DNA of 50,001 nucleotides, taken from a virus. The translations under genes and the position numbers were made by a program. Of the stretch, positions 9,309 through 16,936 are shown one piece after another. A model generated the notes under the pieces. It searched no databases, had not been told where the DNA came from, and worked only from the letters and a program-made list of their open reading frames with translations. Numbering within the stretch: position 1 is the first letter of the stretch; each line of letters opens with the position of its first letter. The stretch spans positions 1 through 50,001 of IMG/VR virus record IMGVR_UViG_3300036845_000765; one strand, written 5' to 3'.

Positions 9309-10491
9309 TTGGGACTAGCATTCCCGCGTTTTCCATGTTTTTGAGAAGCCGGTCCAGGGAATGGGCGGGGACGAGGTCCTTCGCGAACATGATGATCTTG
9401 CCTTCGCGAATGGGTTTGCCGAAGGTTAGGACGTAGTGGTAGATTTCGTCCATGGCTCGGGCATCCGCGTTGCCGGCACCAGCCTTAAATATATCCGGCA
9501 TGGTTTGCTCGGCTTCGAGAAGCCAGCCTAGCGCTCGGTTGAAGTCGTCAACGGTGAGCAGAAGTACATCCGATCTTTCGATGGCCGACACCATGGCCAG
9601 TTTGTACAGGTGGACCCGTCTCCGAGTAGCGTAATGGATGAGCTTGGGATGGGTTGGCACATCAGGCTCCCCAAGTGATCTCCAATTGGTGATTGCATCA
9701 CGAAACTTCGTTGTGACCTCGAATTGGCCCACCAGCCCAGAGATACACAGCAAATCGTGTACAAGATCAGGGCTGAGGTCAGTGTTATGTGTTTCGCTGA
9801 AATCATCGCCAATGGTCCTTTCATCGCTGAAGACGAAGATGATCCGGGAACAGAATCCCTGGTCCCAGGCGGATGGGGGGAGGTAGTCCATTAATATACT
9901 TGGTTGGGCACCGACGATCATGTTGAGCTGGGGGCGTTTTATTTTGATATTGATCTGCCCAGTGCGCCGGGTTTGTCCGTAGGGTTCACAGAGGTGGCAG
10001 TGATTGATAAACCCCATGGCTTCTTCGCTGTACTTATGCATAAACGCGGTTAGCTCGTCCGCGGTTATGTACATTGTGTTGTATTCGATTTTCCCCTCGG
10101 GCATGTGGAGCATGGAACGCTTGGATTTGTCGAGGTCGTCAATCATTGACGAGGCTGACATTGAGGTTGGCGCGGGGAGGGGTTCTGGGATTTGCATGTA
10201 GTAGCGTTTGGCCCTGGAGATTGTTCGGGTTTTGCCGACACCTGGGTGGGCAACTAGTCCACAATAGATATTCGGATACAACCGGTCCCCCTGGCTGATC
10301 ATCCAGACCTTTTGCTCCACCACCGCGGCGACTACCGAGATCCCAGCCCAGAGACGGAAGATGTATGGGGATTCTAGCTGGGAGGTGCTATCTACGAATG
10401 ATTCGATCCAGGATTGACACTTCCGGAGTGCGTGACCGTTGGTCGTGGCCGGTGTAGTCGCGGAGTCCATCGGGGTTATCGGCACTTGCAT
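9232..10491 (-). CDS. DUF3987-like / replicative helicase-type ATPase
   Basis: A 419-residue P-loop ATPase. Walker A is AHPGVGKTRT (about 81-90) and a Walker B-like YITADEL lies at about 141-147. The YPN(I)YxxLV segment before the P-loop and the general layout recall DUF3987 proteins, which stand in for the replicative helicase in many phages. A winged-helix-like C-terminus follows (about 355-410). It lies directly after the DNA polymerase and overlaps it by about 100 bp; a later in-frame ATG at 10470 would only slightly reduce that overlap. It is the last gene of the minus-strand operon. Confidence 0.78.
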   Translation of the reverse strand: MQVPITPMDSATTPATTNGHALRKCQSWIESFVDSTSQLESPYIFRLWAGISVVAAVVEQKVWMISQGDRLYPNIYCGLVAHPGVGKTRTISRAKRYYMQIPEPLPAPTSMSASSMIDDLDKSKRSMLHMPEGKIEYNTMYITADELTAFMHKYSEEAMGFINHCHLCEPYGQTRRTGQINIKIKRPQLNMIVGAQPSILMDYLPPSAWDQGFCSRIIFVFSDERTIGDDFSETHNTDLSPDLVHDLLCISGLVGQFEVTTKFRDAITNWRSLGEPDVPTHPKLIHYATRRRVHLYKLAMVSAIERSDVLLLTVDDFNRALGWLLEAEQTMPDIFKAGAGNADARAMDEIYHYVLTFGKPIREGKIIMFAKDLVPAHSLDRLLKNMENAGMLVPTTAGNYLTGQRMWRAAKPRMDGGED

Positions 10492-11884
10492 CGCCTTTGT
10501 TCCAGCCAGTTTTGCAATCGTAGGGGATGGTCATGGTTCGGCCGTGCTGGAGAGGGATGGTCTCCGGCAAGGCCGCGGCGAGGATGGGGACAACGGTGTC
10601 TTCGGCCTCCTCCGGGTACATGAATGTCAACGCGTCGTGGTCTTGGAACATAACGACATATGGTGCCCGCCGACCCATCCACACTCTGAGCATCGCGCGG
10701 TTCACGATGTCTGCGAGACTTCCCTGGGGATCAAAAGCAATAGCTCCCCTGAGCGTCTCTGGATCTGAACGCCGGCCAAAGAACCATCGTTTTCTTCCAG
10801 CAAATGATACAAGCTTACCCGATCTTCGGAGTTCATTGTCAACGTGAATGTGCCATCTTGTATGTCCCGGAAATGCGCCAAAATACTTTGGCTGGAATCC
10901 GGCAACGATCCGAACTGGGAGCTTGGTTTGCTCAGCGAGCTCTTCTGGCTGGCCGAGGTAGTTGGATCCGTGACCAAGTTTCTTGCACATGAATCGGTAT
11001 GTATAATGACGATAGAAGGGTTGTTCCGCGATATGCTTATCTCTGACCAATTCTCCCGTCCACGGAAGACTTGGCCAGCACATTCGAGCAACTGCTGTAT
11101 GCACGTCTCCAGATTCAACTGCATCTAGGTATCTCCCATCTTTGAAAAGGTTCCACTCAATGGCTCCGACGATATAGGACTCCCCAGACTTCGCGTCGAA
11201 CTTGGCGAATTTGCATCCTGGGTCAGCAACGAATACACTTCTAAGGCTCTCCTCGATGTTCTGAAAGTTTCCGCCAGTGCCAAATTCAGAGAAGCTAGAA
11301 CTAAAACGGCCAGTGTTAGTTCCGGCGATGTTGTAGGATGTTCGCATTCTTCCGTCATGGTCTACTCCCATTTGGAGGGCATCGATTTTCTTGGAGATTT
11401 CGCGTAGGGCAATGATGTGAGCTACAATCGGCTTGGCGACGGTGTAGGCACGGAGCTTCTCCAGGGCTTCGCGATCACAGGTGGGCCGGCCTTGGCGGCG
11501 GATGGTGGGGATTTGGAGATGGTTGTAGAAGAGGTTCATTACATCTGGATTGGAGCGCCAACTGAACGTGGGCATCCCGACACCGTCGAGGACGATTCGG
11601 TTTAGCTGGCGTTCGAGATAGTCGATTTTGTCGTAGAAGTCCGCGACTACCTCGTTACTCCGGCGTTTATCGACTAGCGTTCCGCGAAGTCGCATTTCTA
11701 GGACTGGGCCTTGGAGGGCCCGGCTAAATGCGTAGGTCGCGGAGGTGAGAGGGTCGAGGTTCGGGAGGATTTCTTCCAGGACTTCGAGGGTGACGACGCA
11801 GTCCAGTCCGTTGTAGATTTGGTCCCGAAGCCATTGGTTGCCGATATCATTTGGATTGGTGGTTTCTGTGTGGATGATTTTCAT
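10388..11884 (-). CDS. family A DNA polymerase, polymerase half carrying the ExoIII motif
   Basis: This 498-residue protein is the polymerase half of a PolA-type replicase. Seen: TGR at 191-193; motif A D230-x4-E235 (the usual Arg after E is Ser/Tyr here); motif B R297-x3-K301-x3-H305-x3-Y309; motif C H416-D417. H305 falls where E. coli Pol I has Phe762 and T7 Tyr526, the residue that tunes sugar discrimination. Residues 24-28 (YNGLD) match the ExoIII motif of the 3'-5' exonuclease, whose ExoI and ExoII motifs are on the separate protein at 12107-13207. The start ATG 11884 overlaps the stop of the small ORF between them (ATGA). Confidence 0.9.
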   Translation of the reverse strand: MKIIHTETTNPNDIGNQWLRDQIYNGLDCVVTLEVLEEILPNLDPLTSATYAFSRALQGPVLEMRLRGTLVDKRRSNEVVADFYDKIDYLERQLNRIVLDGVGMPTFSWRSNPDVMNLFYNHLQIPTIRRQGRPTCDREALEKLRAYTVAKPIVAHIIALREISKKIDALQMGVDHDGRMRTSYNIAGTNTGRFSSSFSEFGTGGNFQNIEESLRSVFVADPGCKFAKFDAKSGESYIVGAIEWNLFKDGRYLDAVESGDVHTAVARMCWPSLPWTGELVRDKHIAEQPFYRHYTYRFMCKKLGHGSNYLGQPEELAEQTKLPVRIVAGFQPKYFGAFPGHTRWHIHVDNELRRSGKLVSFAGRKRWFFGRRSDPETLRGAIAFDPQGSLADIVNRAMLRVWMGRRAPYVVMFQDHDALTFMYPEEAEDTVVPILAAALPETIPLQHGRTMTIPYDCKTGWNKGDASADNPDGLRDYTGHDQRSRTPEVSILDRIIRR

Positions 11885-12105
11885 TGGTGGTTGATTGACC
11901 AATGAGCGACACATGCAAGCTCAGCGTCAGCTCTTGTGTTGTATTCTCCAATGTCATGGCGCTTTGTTGCATTGGGATACTCTTTTGAGCTTACATTCCA
12001 TTTCAGTGTTTGTTCGTCGTAGGAAATGACATACTGGAAAGGTTTGCGCACAGCCCCCCAGCATTTCATATCCGGGAATGGGGAAGGTAGGCTTATCCAT
12101 TGCAT
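11881..12105 (-). CDS. small ORF lodged between the exonuclease and polymerase genes
   Basis: A 74-residue protein (77 if ATG 12114 is used) that I do not recognise. It contains no HNH, GIY-YIG or LAGLIDADG motif. It fills the gap between the exonuclease-bearing and polymerase-bearing halves: its start follows the TAA of the upstream gene by one base, and its stop overlaps the ATG of the polymerase. An AAAAGGG site is well spaced for ATG 12105. Its frame differs from that of the two flanking genes, which share a frame with each other. Confidence 0.6.
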   Translation of the reverse strand: MQWISLPSPFPDMKCWGAVRKPFQYVISYDEQTLKWNVSSKEYPNATKRHDIGEYNTRADAELACVAHWSINHQ

Positions 12106-12106
12106 G

Positions 12107-13207
12107 TTATTCATCCCTTTTGATTGTATCCGATTTCTTCCGTTCGCTCTTCCATGGACCGTGGTTGGTATAGATACTCCCCAGGTATCCCAGGCTCTTC
12201 AAGCTTTCCGGTTGGAGCGCGTGGTGGAGGAGCATGGTGTCGTGGACTGCTCCAAGTACACGGATCCCATATGACCGGAGGAGGAAGGCAATGTCGTAGA
12301 GTCCGTTTTGGAAGACTTTGAGGACTGCTGGATCCTCAAGCACCGAACGTATAAGGCTCCAACATTGTCGTTCAAGGTCTTTAGTAGGCCAATAGTTTCC
12401 CGAGTCTGCACGTGAGTCATGGATTGGAATAACAATCGCAAGGTCTCGTCTGGGAGCGAAACCCAGGCAGGTAATCTGCGTCCCGCTTGTTTCAATGTCG
12501 ACCGAAACAAGGCGGCCTGGAATAATGTGTTGCTGGAAGAAGGTTTGGATGTCTTCGATGGTCGGTTCGATCCAGATTTCGACTTTGGGGCGGGAGACAT
12601 TCGGGGTTTCCTTTTCGGTGAGGATCTTGCTCAGGTCCGCGACTACTGTTGGTCGGAGTTGCCATTGTCGGTTGACCGCGGAAGGGTGGTAAGTAAGCAG
12701 GCATTTATAGTCAGCAACACAGTGAGAACTACTAGCAGTGGTGCCACGAAGCTTAGTAACGCCGGTGTTACCCAGGAGAGCCCAAATAGCAGCGTTGCCA
12801 AGGCACACAATGAGATTTGGATCCACATGAAGAATTTCATCACCAAGCCGTATGATTTCCGACTCATAACCCATCTGTGCATATCCCGCTTTGGTAAGTT
12901 TTCCATATCCTGGGATTCCTGTTGCTTTGGGCCCGCAGAGTTCGCTGAGATCATTCCCAGGTGGGCGAAGGTTGAAGACGTTGGTTCGATAGAGTTCTGG
13001 GTGGGCGGTCCAGATGCGGTCGAGGGGCCAAGGGTCTCGGGTGGCCCAGAAGGATTGGATGTTGGCGTGGTCGGCTGGGGTGAAGTCGATCACCCCAGCG
13101 TCGTTGAGCATACGGAGGAGTTCACAGCCGGTGGTGCCGCAGAAGCCGCGTTTGATCTTGGCTTCGTTTTCTCCCCAACACTCACCTATAAGGACTATCG
13201 GTTTCAC
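12107..13207 (-). CDS. uracil-DNA glycosylase domain fused to DnaQ-like 3'-5' exonuclease (ExoI and ExoII only)
   Basis: A 366-residue two-domain protein. Residues 1-200 look like a family 4/5-type uracil-DNA glycosylase: VLIGECWGENE near the start, YRTNVFNLRPPGN at 73-85, IVCLGNAA at 133-140 and LTYHPSAV at 171-178. Residues about 208-366 are the start of a PolA-type proofreading exonuclease: ExoI D237-x-E239 and ExoII N301-x3-D305. No ExoIII Tyr/Asp is present before the stop; it is on the polymerase gene. The GTG start at 13207 overlaps the previous stop (GTGA), better than the ORF-maximal start at 13372, which lies inside the upstream gene. Excising uracil next to the polymerase could couple repair to replication (inference). 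Confidence 0.82.
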   Translation of the reverse strand: MKPIVLIGECWGENEAKIKRGFCGTTGCELLRMLNDAGVIDFTPADHANIQSFWATRDPWPLDRIWTAHPELYRTNVFNLRPPGNDLSELCGPKATGIPGYGKLTKAGYAQMGYESEIIRLGDEILHVDPNLIVCLGNAAIWALLGNTGVTKLRGTTASSSHCVADYKCLLTYHPSAVNRQWQLRPTVVADLSKILTEKETPNVSRPKVEIWIEPTIEDIQTFFQQHIIPGRLVSVDIETSGTQITCLGFAPRRDLAIVIPIHDSRADSGNYWPTKDLERQCWSLIRSVLEDPAVLKVFQNGLYDIAFLLRSYGIRVLGAVHDTMLLHHALQPESLKSLGYLGSIYTNHGPWKSERKKSDTIKRDE

Positions 13208-13554
13208 TTGCAGAGATCTTCCACGAGCTTCCCATACCCAACCACGTCTTCCCAATGCTGGCGCTCCATGGACTTTCCGCTGAGGATCCTTGAGAACTTC
13301 AACGCGATCATGTCCATGGCTTCGCGTTCCACATCGGTCAACCGGTCCCAACCTGTGGATGCACGAAAGCATCGCTTGAGCATTTGGGAAACCAGGGCGT
13401 TCTCGGCGAAGTCGCCATGGGTGGATTGTCGGGTGGTTAGGAGGGGGTGGCGTTCTGGTTCTGTCACGTACGTAATACCTCCAGGGCGTAGTTCGGGAGA
13501 GTTGATCTCGGCTTCCATCGCGGACACATCAAACGCTTTCGGGTATTTGCTCAT
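13204..13554 (-). CDS. DUF6378-like protein
   Basis: A 116-residue protein with the features of a phage family usually listed as DUF6378: a THGDFxxNA segment near residues 45-52 and a long helix with EAMDMIALKFSRIL, then HWEDVVGY near the C-terminus. Acidic residues in the helices are reminiscent of MazG-like/all-alpha nucleotide hydrolases, but no activity is established. It sits at the head of the repair/replication genes, downstream of a probable terminator, and is coupled to the glycosylase-exonuclease gene. Confidence 0.72.
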   Translation of the reverse strand: MSKYPKAFDVSAMEAEINSPELRPGGITYVTEPERHPLLTTRQSTHGDFAENALVSQMLKRCFRASTGWDRLTDVEREAMDMIALKFSRILSGKSMERQHWEDVVGYGKLVEDLCK

Positions 13555-13566
13555 TCTCAGTTCTCC

Positions 13567-13598
13567 AAAAAGAAGGGTGTAGCATTCGCGCTACACCC
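13567..13598 (-). terminator. intrinsic terminator or attenuator before the replication genes
   Basis: A perfect 9-bp hairpin (GGGTGTAGC / GCTACACCC, 6-nt loop) at 13575-13598 is followed on the minus strand by TTCTTTTT. It lies between the SSB-like gene and the DUF6378-like gene. It would reduce read-through from the recombination genes into the polymerase genes unless transcription is made terminator-resistant. Confidence 0.65.
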
Positions 13599-13612
13599 AG
13601 GCTGGGGGAGGG

Positions 13613-14056
13613 TTAGTCTACGGCCGGCGCGGTTCGCTGGATCTTGGCGAAGACCCGGTCCGAGCCTTCTTGCTGATCATGCTTGATAAACGCCAACACC
13701 GACGCGTTCGGGGTATTGTCGATGCAGGTGGAGAGGGATGCCCCTTCCTCCAGGCATCCGCAGTGTTCGACGAACTGCTTCATCATGAACAGAGCATCCT
13801 CGGTTACCCAGAGATCATTGTTCAGGGTCTTGCCGTTGATTCCGCCTTCCAGCTTGGCGAGTTCTTCGGGGTCGACGTCTTCCAGGGGCTGGAGGACTTT
13901 GAGCTTGAAACGAAGGCCTGGAGTTTTCTTCTTGCTGGAGACGATTTGCTCAGGCAGGCCCATGACTGAGCAGAGATAGGTTCCTTCGGGGAGGAGCGGG
14001 GGAGGCTTGATTTCATCGACATTGCGGTTGAGGACGTCTTCGAAGTTGAAGGACAT
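13613..14056 (-). CDS. probable single-strand DNA-binding / DUF669-like protein
   Basis: A 147-residue protein with an N-terminal segment FxFEDVLxxNVDEIKPPPLLPEGTY, typical of small phage beta-barrel proteins that accompany Sak4-type ATPases and act as or like SSBs. The core alternates hydrophobic and charged residues (RFKLKVLQPL); the tail is not strongly acidic. Its position just after the Sak4-like ATPase supports a recombination role. Start ATG 14056 follows a GGAACC stretch, a modest ribosome-binding site. Function is inferred from neighbourhood and fold impression, not a catalytic motif. Confidence 0.6.
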   Translation of the reverse strand: MSFNFEDVLNRNVDEIKPPPLLPEGTYLCSVMGLPEQIVSSKKKTPGLRFKLKVLQPLEDVDPEELAKLEGGINGKTLNNDLWVTEDALFMMKQFVEHCGCLEEGASLSTCIDNTPNASVLAFIKHDQQEGSDRVFAKIQRTAPAVD

Positions 14057-14087
14057 TGGGGAGGGTTCCTTGAGGTTGGGTTGGGTG

Positions 14088-14939
14088 TTATACTCTACGC
14101 GTTAATGTAACCGTCTTGGGCTTAGCCTCCGCGGCGACGGTCGTGGGACCACGGAGGGTGGAGAAGAATTCTGCTAGGCCGGTTTCGATGGATAGGTCGG
14201 TACCGATCTCGAACGGCTTTGGGTTGGCGAGATCGATCATCGGGGTTGAGGAGGTTCGGATACCGATCTTGCCGGATTTGTTTTGGCAAAGCAGAACTGA
14301 AGAGAAGTATTGCGGGATCTTTGGGGAGAGTTTTTGGCCAACGCCTTGAGGGAAGCCTTTGAACGACCCATCGGGCTGGTTGAGATAAGCCACATGGGCG
14401 ATGACGATCACGTTGGTTTCGAAGGCTGCACTGGTTAGATTGGATAGGACCATCTCGATTGCGTCTTGGGCGTCTTTGTAGATTGACCGGTTGTCGACTT
14501 CGCCAGATTTCCCTGGCCGGGCGATTTGGTCGTGGAAGTCGTGAGCGGCGTCGCAGAGTCGGGAGAGGGAGTCGATGACGAGGATGTATTCTGGTCCCCA
14601 GTCGGTTGGGGGGCCGAGATCCACTTCGTCGTATTTCCAATGGTTGAGCATTTTCATGCAGTTGATGAAGGCGGTGGCTTTGCCATCGACTACCGGGCCG
14701 GTTGGGGATGGTTTATACATGTCGCGGAGAGTACGGAACTCCACATTGCCGATCTTGTCTGGGCAGGTCCGGAGGATTTGGTTCTTGAGTGGGTCGAGGA
14801 GGTTATCGAGATCGAGGATGCGCAGGTGGTAGCCGGCGGCGACGAGGGAGGCGAGGGAGGTTGTCTTGCGGGTTTTGGCATCGCCGATGAGGAGGAGTTT
14901 GGTGAGGGTGTTACTTTGATGGTCGGCCAGGGAGGGCAT
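14088..14939 (-). CDS. Sak4-like RecA-family ATPase with altered Walker A
   Basis: A 283-residue RecA-fold ATPase of the Sak4 type, used with phage SSBs for single-strand annealing. The P-loop (GDAKTRKTT, residues 19-27) has Arg where the second Gly of GxxxxGKT is expected. Walker B is YILVIDSLSRL near residues 118-128. A Gln/His-containing strand (VIVIAHVAYLN) lies near 180-190, as in RecA relatives. ATG 14939 overlaps the upstream stop (TGATG); the TTG one codon earlier is rejected. It lies between a small ORF and the SSB-like gene, with a RecB/Cas4-like nuclease farther upstream. Confidence 0.82.
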   Translation of the reverse strand: MPSLADHQSNTLTKLLLIGDAKTRKTTSLASLVAAGYHLRILDLDNLLDPLKNQILRTCPDKIGNVEFRTLRDMYKPSPTGPVVDGKATAFINCMKMLNHWKYDEVDLGPPTDWGPEYILVIDSLSRLCDAAHDFHDQIARPGKSGEVDNRSIYKDAQDAIEMVLSNLTSAAFETNVIVIAHVAYLNQPDGSFKGFPQGVGQKLSPKIPQYFSSVLLCQNKSGKIGIRTSSTPMIDLANPKPFEIGTDLSIETGLAEFFSTLRGPTTVAAEAKPKTVTLTRRV

Positions 14940-15130
14940 CAAGTTGGTCCTGGGGTTGAGGTGAAGCTAGCCCGGATGGCAGCGACTTCCCATTCGGATT
15001 TGTAGTTCTGTTTACTTTTGGTTTCGATCACAACGTCGGAAGGGTTGATTGTAATTTGTAAATGCTGTTCAATGTACTGATTGATTGCTTTGTAGATATC
15101 TTCTTGGCTAAGCTCTATCTGGGCTTTCAT
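14939..15130 (-). CDS. small conserved-looking hypothetical protein
   Basis: A 63-residue protein I do not recognise. It predicts an N-terminal helix (EDIYKAINQYIEQH) and a beta-rich remainder. Start and stop are coupled to both neighbours: its ATG touches the previous stop and its TGA overlaps the Sak4-like ATG. Position suggests an accessory role in recombination; nothing else is visible. Confidence 0.68.
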   Translation of the reverse strand: MKAQIELSQEDIYKAINQYIEQHLQITINPSDVVIETKSKQNYKSEWEVAAIRASFTSTPGPT

Positions 15131-15342
15131 TAGGATGTTCCTTTTGGTTGAGTGAGCAAGACCTCGGTGTAAAGGGTCAACAAATCCCCATCGCGGATGT
15201 CGTAGGCATCGAGAGTGGCTGGCAGGGATATGGTGATGGTTGTGGATCCGCCGATGGCGAGTTTGAAGGATCCGGTGGCTCGATCGATGTCGATGACACG
15301 GGCGCGGAGGAGTGGGAGGATAGCGCGGGGTTGGTTAGTCAT
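15130..15342 (-). CDS. small hypothetical beta-rich protein
   Basis: A 70-residue protein with alternating strands (RARVIDI, FKLAIGGSTTITISLP, DLLTLYTEVLL), suggesting a small barrel. Function unknown. The start is ATG 15342, which lies inside the end of the upstream gene; the longer frame to 15399 is rejected because it would overlap that gene further. Confidence 0.65.
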   Translation of the reverse strand: MTNQPRAILPLLRARVIDIDRATGSFKLAIGGSTTITISLPATLDAYDIRDGDLLTLYTEVLLTQPKGTS

Positions 15343-15505
15343 GATCCCATGCCCAGGCAGGGTACATGTCGATATCATACTTACTACACAGGTGTTCAAT
15401 GATCTCTCTGCGATCTTCTTGACTCACTGGGTCGAGTATGTGCTCCAAGATGTGCTTGACTGTGGTCTTGGCTTCGGGGTTTAGGTTGGCACAGGGTTGG
15501 GTCAT
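15335..15505 (-). CDS. small hypothetical protein
   Basis: A 56-residue mostly helical, acidic protein (KHILEHILDPVSQEDRREIIEH within). Function unknown. ATG 15505 forms an ATGA overlap with the zinc-ribbon gene upstream, after a GGAAGGAAAG ribosome-binding site. Confidence 0.6.
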   Translation of the reverse strand: MTQPCANLNPEAKTTVKHILEHILDPVSQEDRREIIEHLCSKYDIDMYPAWAWDHD

Positions 15506-15702
15506 ACCGGTCTTTCCTTCCATTCTGGATCGACCAACGGCCCGACTCCAGGCCGGCCAATCTCCAGGGCCCTGCCACAATCTGTGCAGGATAGTAGGCT
15601 CCAGCCTTCGATCGGTTCGTCGGGGGTTAGTGTTAGGTTGGTGGCGCCGCAGGTCGGGCAGTGTCGGGCCAAGGCTTTCACCGGCTTTTCAACGGGTTCC
15701 AT
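15502..15702 (-). CDS. small zinc-ribbon protein
   Basis: A 66-residue protein with two CxxC knuckles (CPTC near residue 15 and CTDC near 39), a rubredoxin-like zinc ribbon. Such proteins often bind nucleic acid or partner proteins. It overlaps the end of the nuclease gene by 25 bp. One of several zinc-ribbon ORFs in this arm. Confidence 0.68.
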   Translation of the reverse strand: MEPVEKPVKALARHCPTCGATNLTLTPDEPIEGWSLLSCTDCGRALEIGRPGVGPLVDPEWKERPV

Positions 15703-16730
15703 CGATCTTCCTCCGGTAATTGAACAAAATCTGCGTTTAGGTAATGCTTCCGTACTTCCGGGTTCTTGGAACAAACCTCTCGAAACTTACACCCTCCGTA
15801 CATCCCGCAGGCCATGTCATTCATGGGCCAGTAGTTGGCCCGGGCGTAGTCTTCGGCGCAGGTTAGGTGGTATTCGAGGTCGCCAAGCCATTCGTGGATG
15901 ATTTGGTCTGAGCGATAGGCGAAGCCACGAACAAACCGGTTGGGGACTTCGAGAAGCACCTGGGCCGCTTCGACGATCACCCCGCGGATTGGGGAACCAA
16001 GAACGACTTGGCCCGCTAGGGAGTACAAGGTCATTTGGTTGTTCGGCGAGAACCCGGAGAAGTAGTATTGGGTCGGTTCGGTTACGGTGGTTTTGTGGTC
16101 CAGGACGTAGGTGTCATCGTTGAAGGTGACTACTCGGTCGAGGTGGCCGCAGAGGAGGTAGGGTTGGGGAGGGCCTTCTAACTTTTGGCCTCCACAGTTC
16201 GAACACACACCATCATAGTTGTGTGGCCCAACAAAGCCTGTGCCACCACATACATGACATTCTATGGTGCCTGCTCTTGGCCCCCATTCCAGTTCAAACC
16301 GGAAGCTCTGCTCGACCATGGGCCGACCATCTTCCCGGATCACGGTTTTGCATGGGTCGTCGCGGAAGTGGTCAAGATAATCAACCACCAACTGCCGAAG
16401 GGTTTCCGGATTCTTATACCTACCCGCTTTGGTGGTCGGGTCCGGGTCGAAATCACGTGAGCGTTTAAGCAGATTCCCAACAGTCTCACGGATAGCGTCG
16501 TCGCGTGGAAGTCCATTGGCCCTTGCATTCTCGTAATCCTGAATAGCGGCATGATATTCGATCCCAAACCTGAGGTGAACGGACTCGTCCTTGGGTACCC
16601 AGCCTTCGAGGATGGTGAGCTGGTATAGCCTAGGGCAGAGTTTGATCGCGTTGATGGAGGTTGAGTCCCAGGCGAATTGGATCTTGGTGCCTGGGAGGAA
16701 TGGGGATGGTGGGAGGATTGGTTCGGTCAT
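15678..16730 (-). CDS. Cas4/RecB-like PD-(D/E)XK nuclease with zinc-ribbon insert
   Basis: A 350-residue nuclease of the RecB/Cas4 class. Motifs seen: SxxxxxxxCPRLY (C32), an FGxxYH helix (H60), GHLDRV (D198) and VLDHKTT (D211-x-K213). Three C-terminal cysteines (C308, C314, C320) with C32 match the four-cysteine Fe-S pattern of Cas4/AddB. An unusual insert at 158-179 adds two CxxC knuckles (C158/C161, C176/C179), a likely zinc ribbon. Such nucleases resect DNA ends to give single strands, fitting the Sak4- and SSB-like genes downstream. ATG 16730 overlaps the upstream stop. Confidence 0.86.
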   Translation of the reverse strand: MTEPILPPSPFLPGTKIQFAWDSTSINAIKLCPRLYQLTILEGWVPKDESVHLRFGIEYHAAIQDYENARANGLPRDDAIRETVGNLLKRSRDFDPDPTTKAGRYKNPETLRQLVVDYLDHFRDDPCKTVIREDGRPMVEQSFRFELEWGPRAGTIECHVCGGTGFVGPHNYDGVCSNCGGQKLEGPPQPYLLCGHLDRVVTFNDDTYVLDHKTTVTEPTQYYFSGFSPNNQMTLYSLAGQVVLGSPIRGVIVEAAQVLLEVPNRFVRGFAYRSDQIIHEWLGDLEYHLTCAEDYARANYWPMNDMACGMYGGCKFREVCSKNPEVRKHYLNADFVQLPEEDRWNPLKSR

Positions 16731-16936
16731 GAGCAAGCCCGAACCAGCGCTGTGGTTAGGATTACCTGACCCATGGTGGTGTATTCCGGATTGTGGTTCT
16801 CGGCTATGAGTGTCTTTATCTCATTCCCGGCCGCGGTGGCGAAGATGTAGCCCCAGCGTTGCCGGGGAATGTCTTGGGATTGGAGCCAGTAGTGCAGGGC
16901 AGTGATGATTTCGTCGGTGTCGTCGTTTTGGGTCAT
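16727..16936 (-). CDS. small hypothetical protein
   Basis: A 69-residue acidic/helical protein, unknown function. Its stop overlaps the nuclease start (ATGA) and a GGAGG site lies upstream, so it is probably translated with the nuclease. Confidence 0.65.
   Translation of the reverse strand: MTQNDDTDEIITALHYWLQSQDIPRQRWGYIFATAAGNEIKTLIAENHNPEYTTMGQVILTTALVRACS

Noticed and set aside
11881-12114. Group I intron or intein between the exonuclease and polymerase parts
   Set aside because: The gap is about 222 bp, short for a group I intron with an ORF; no intein block motifs or homing motifs are seen. It is kept only as an untested possibility in the findings.
12419-13582. A 387-residue open frame on the plus strand opposite the glycosylase-exonuclease gene
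   Set aside because: It is the antisense of a protein with clear glycosylase and exonuclease motifs. The translation has no domain character and no suitable ribosome-binding site.
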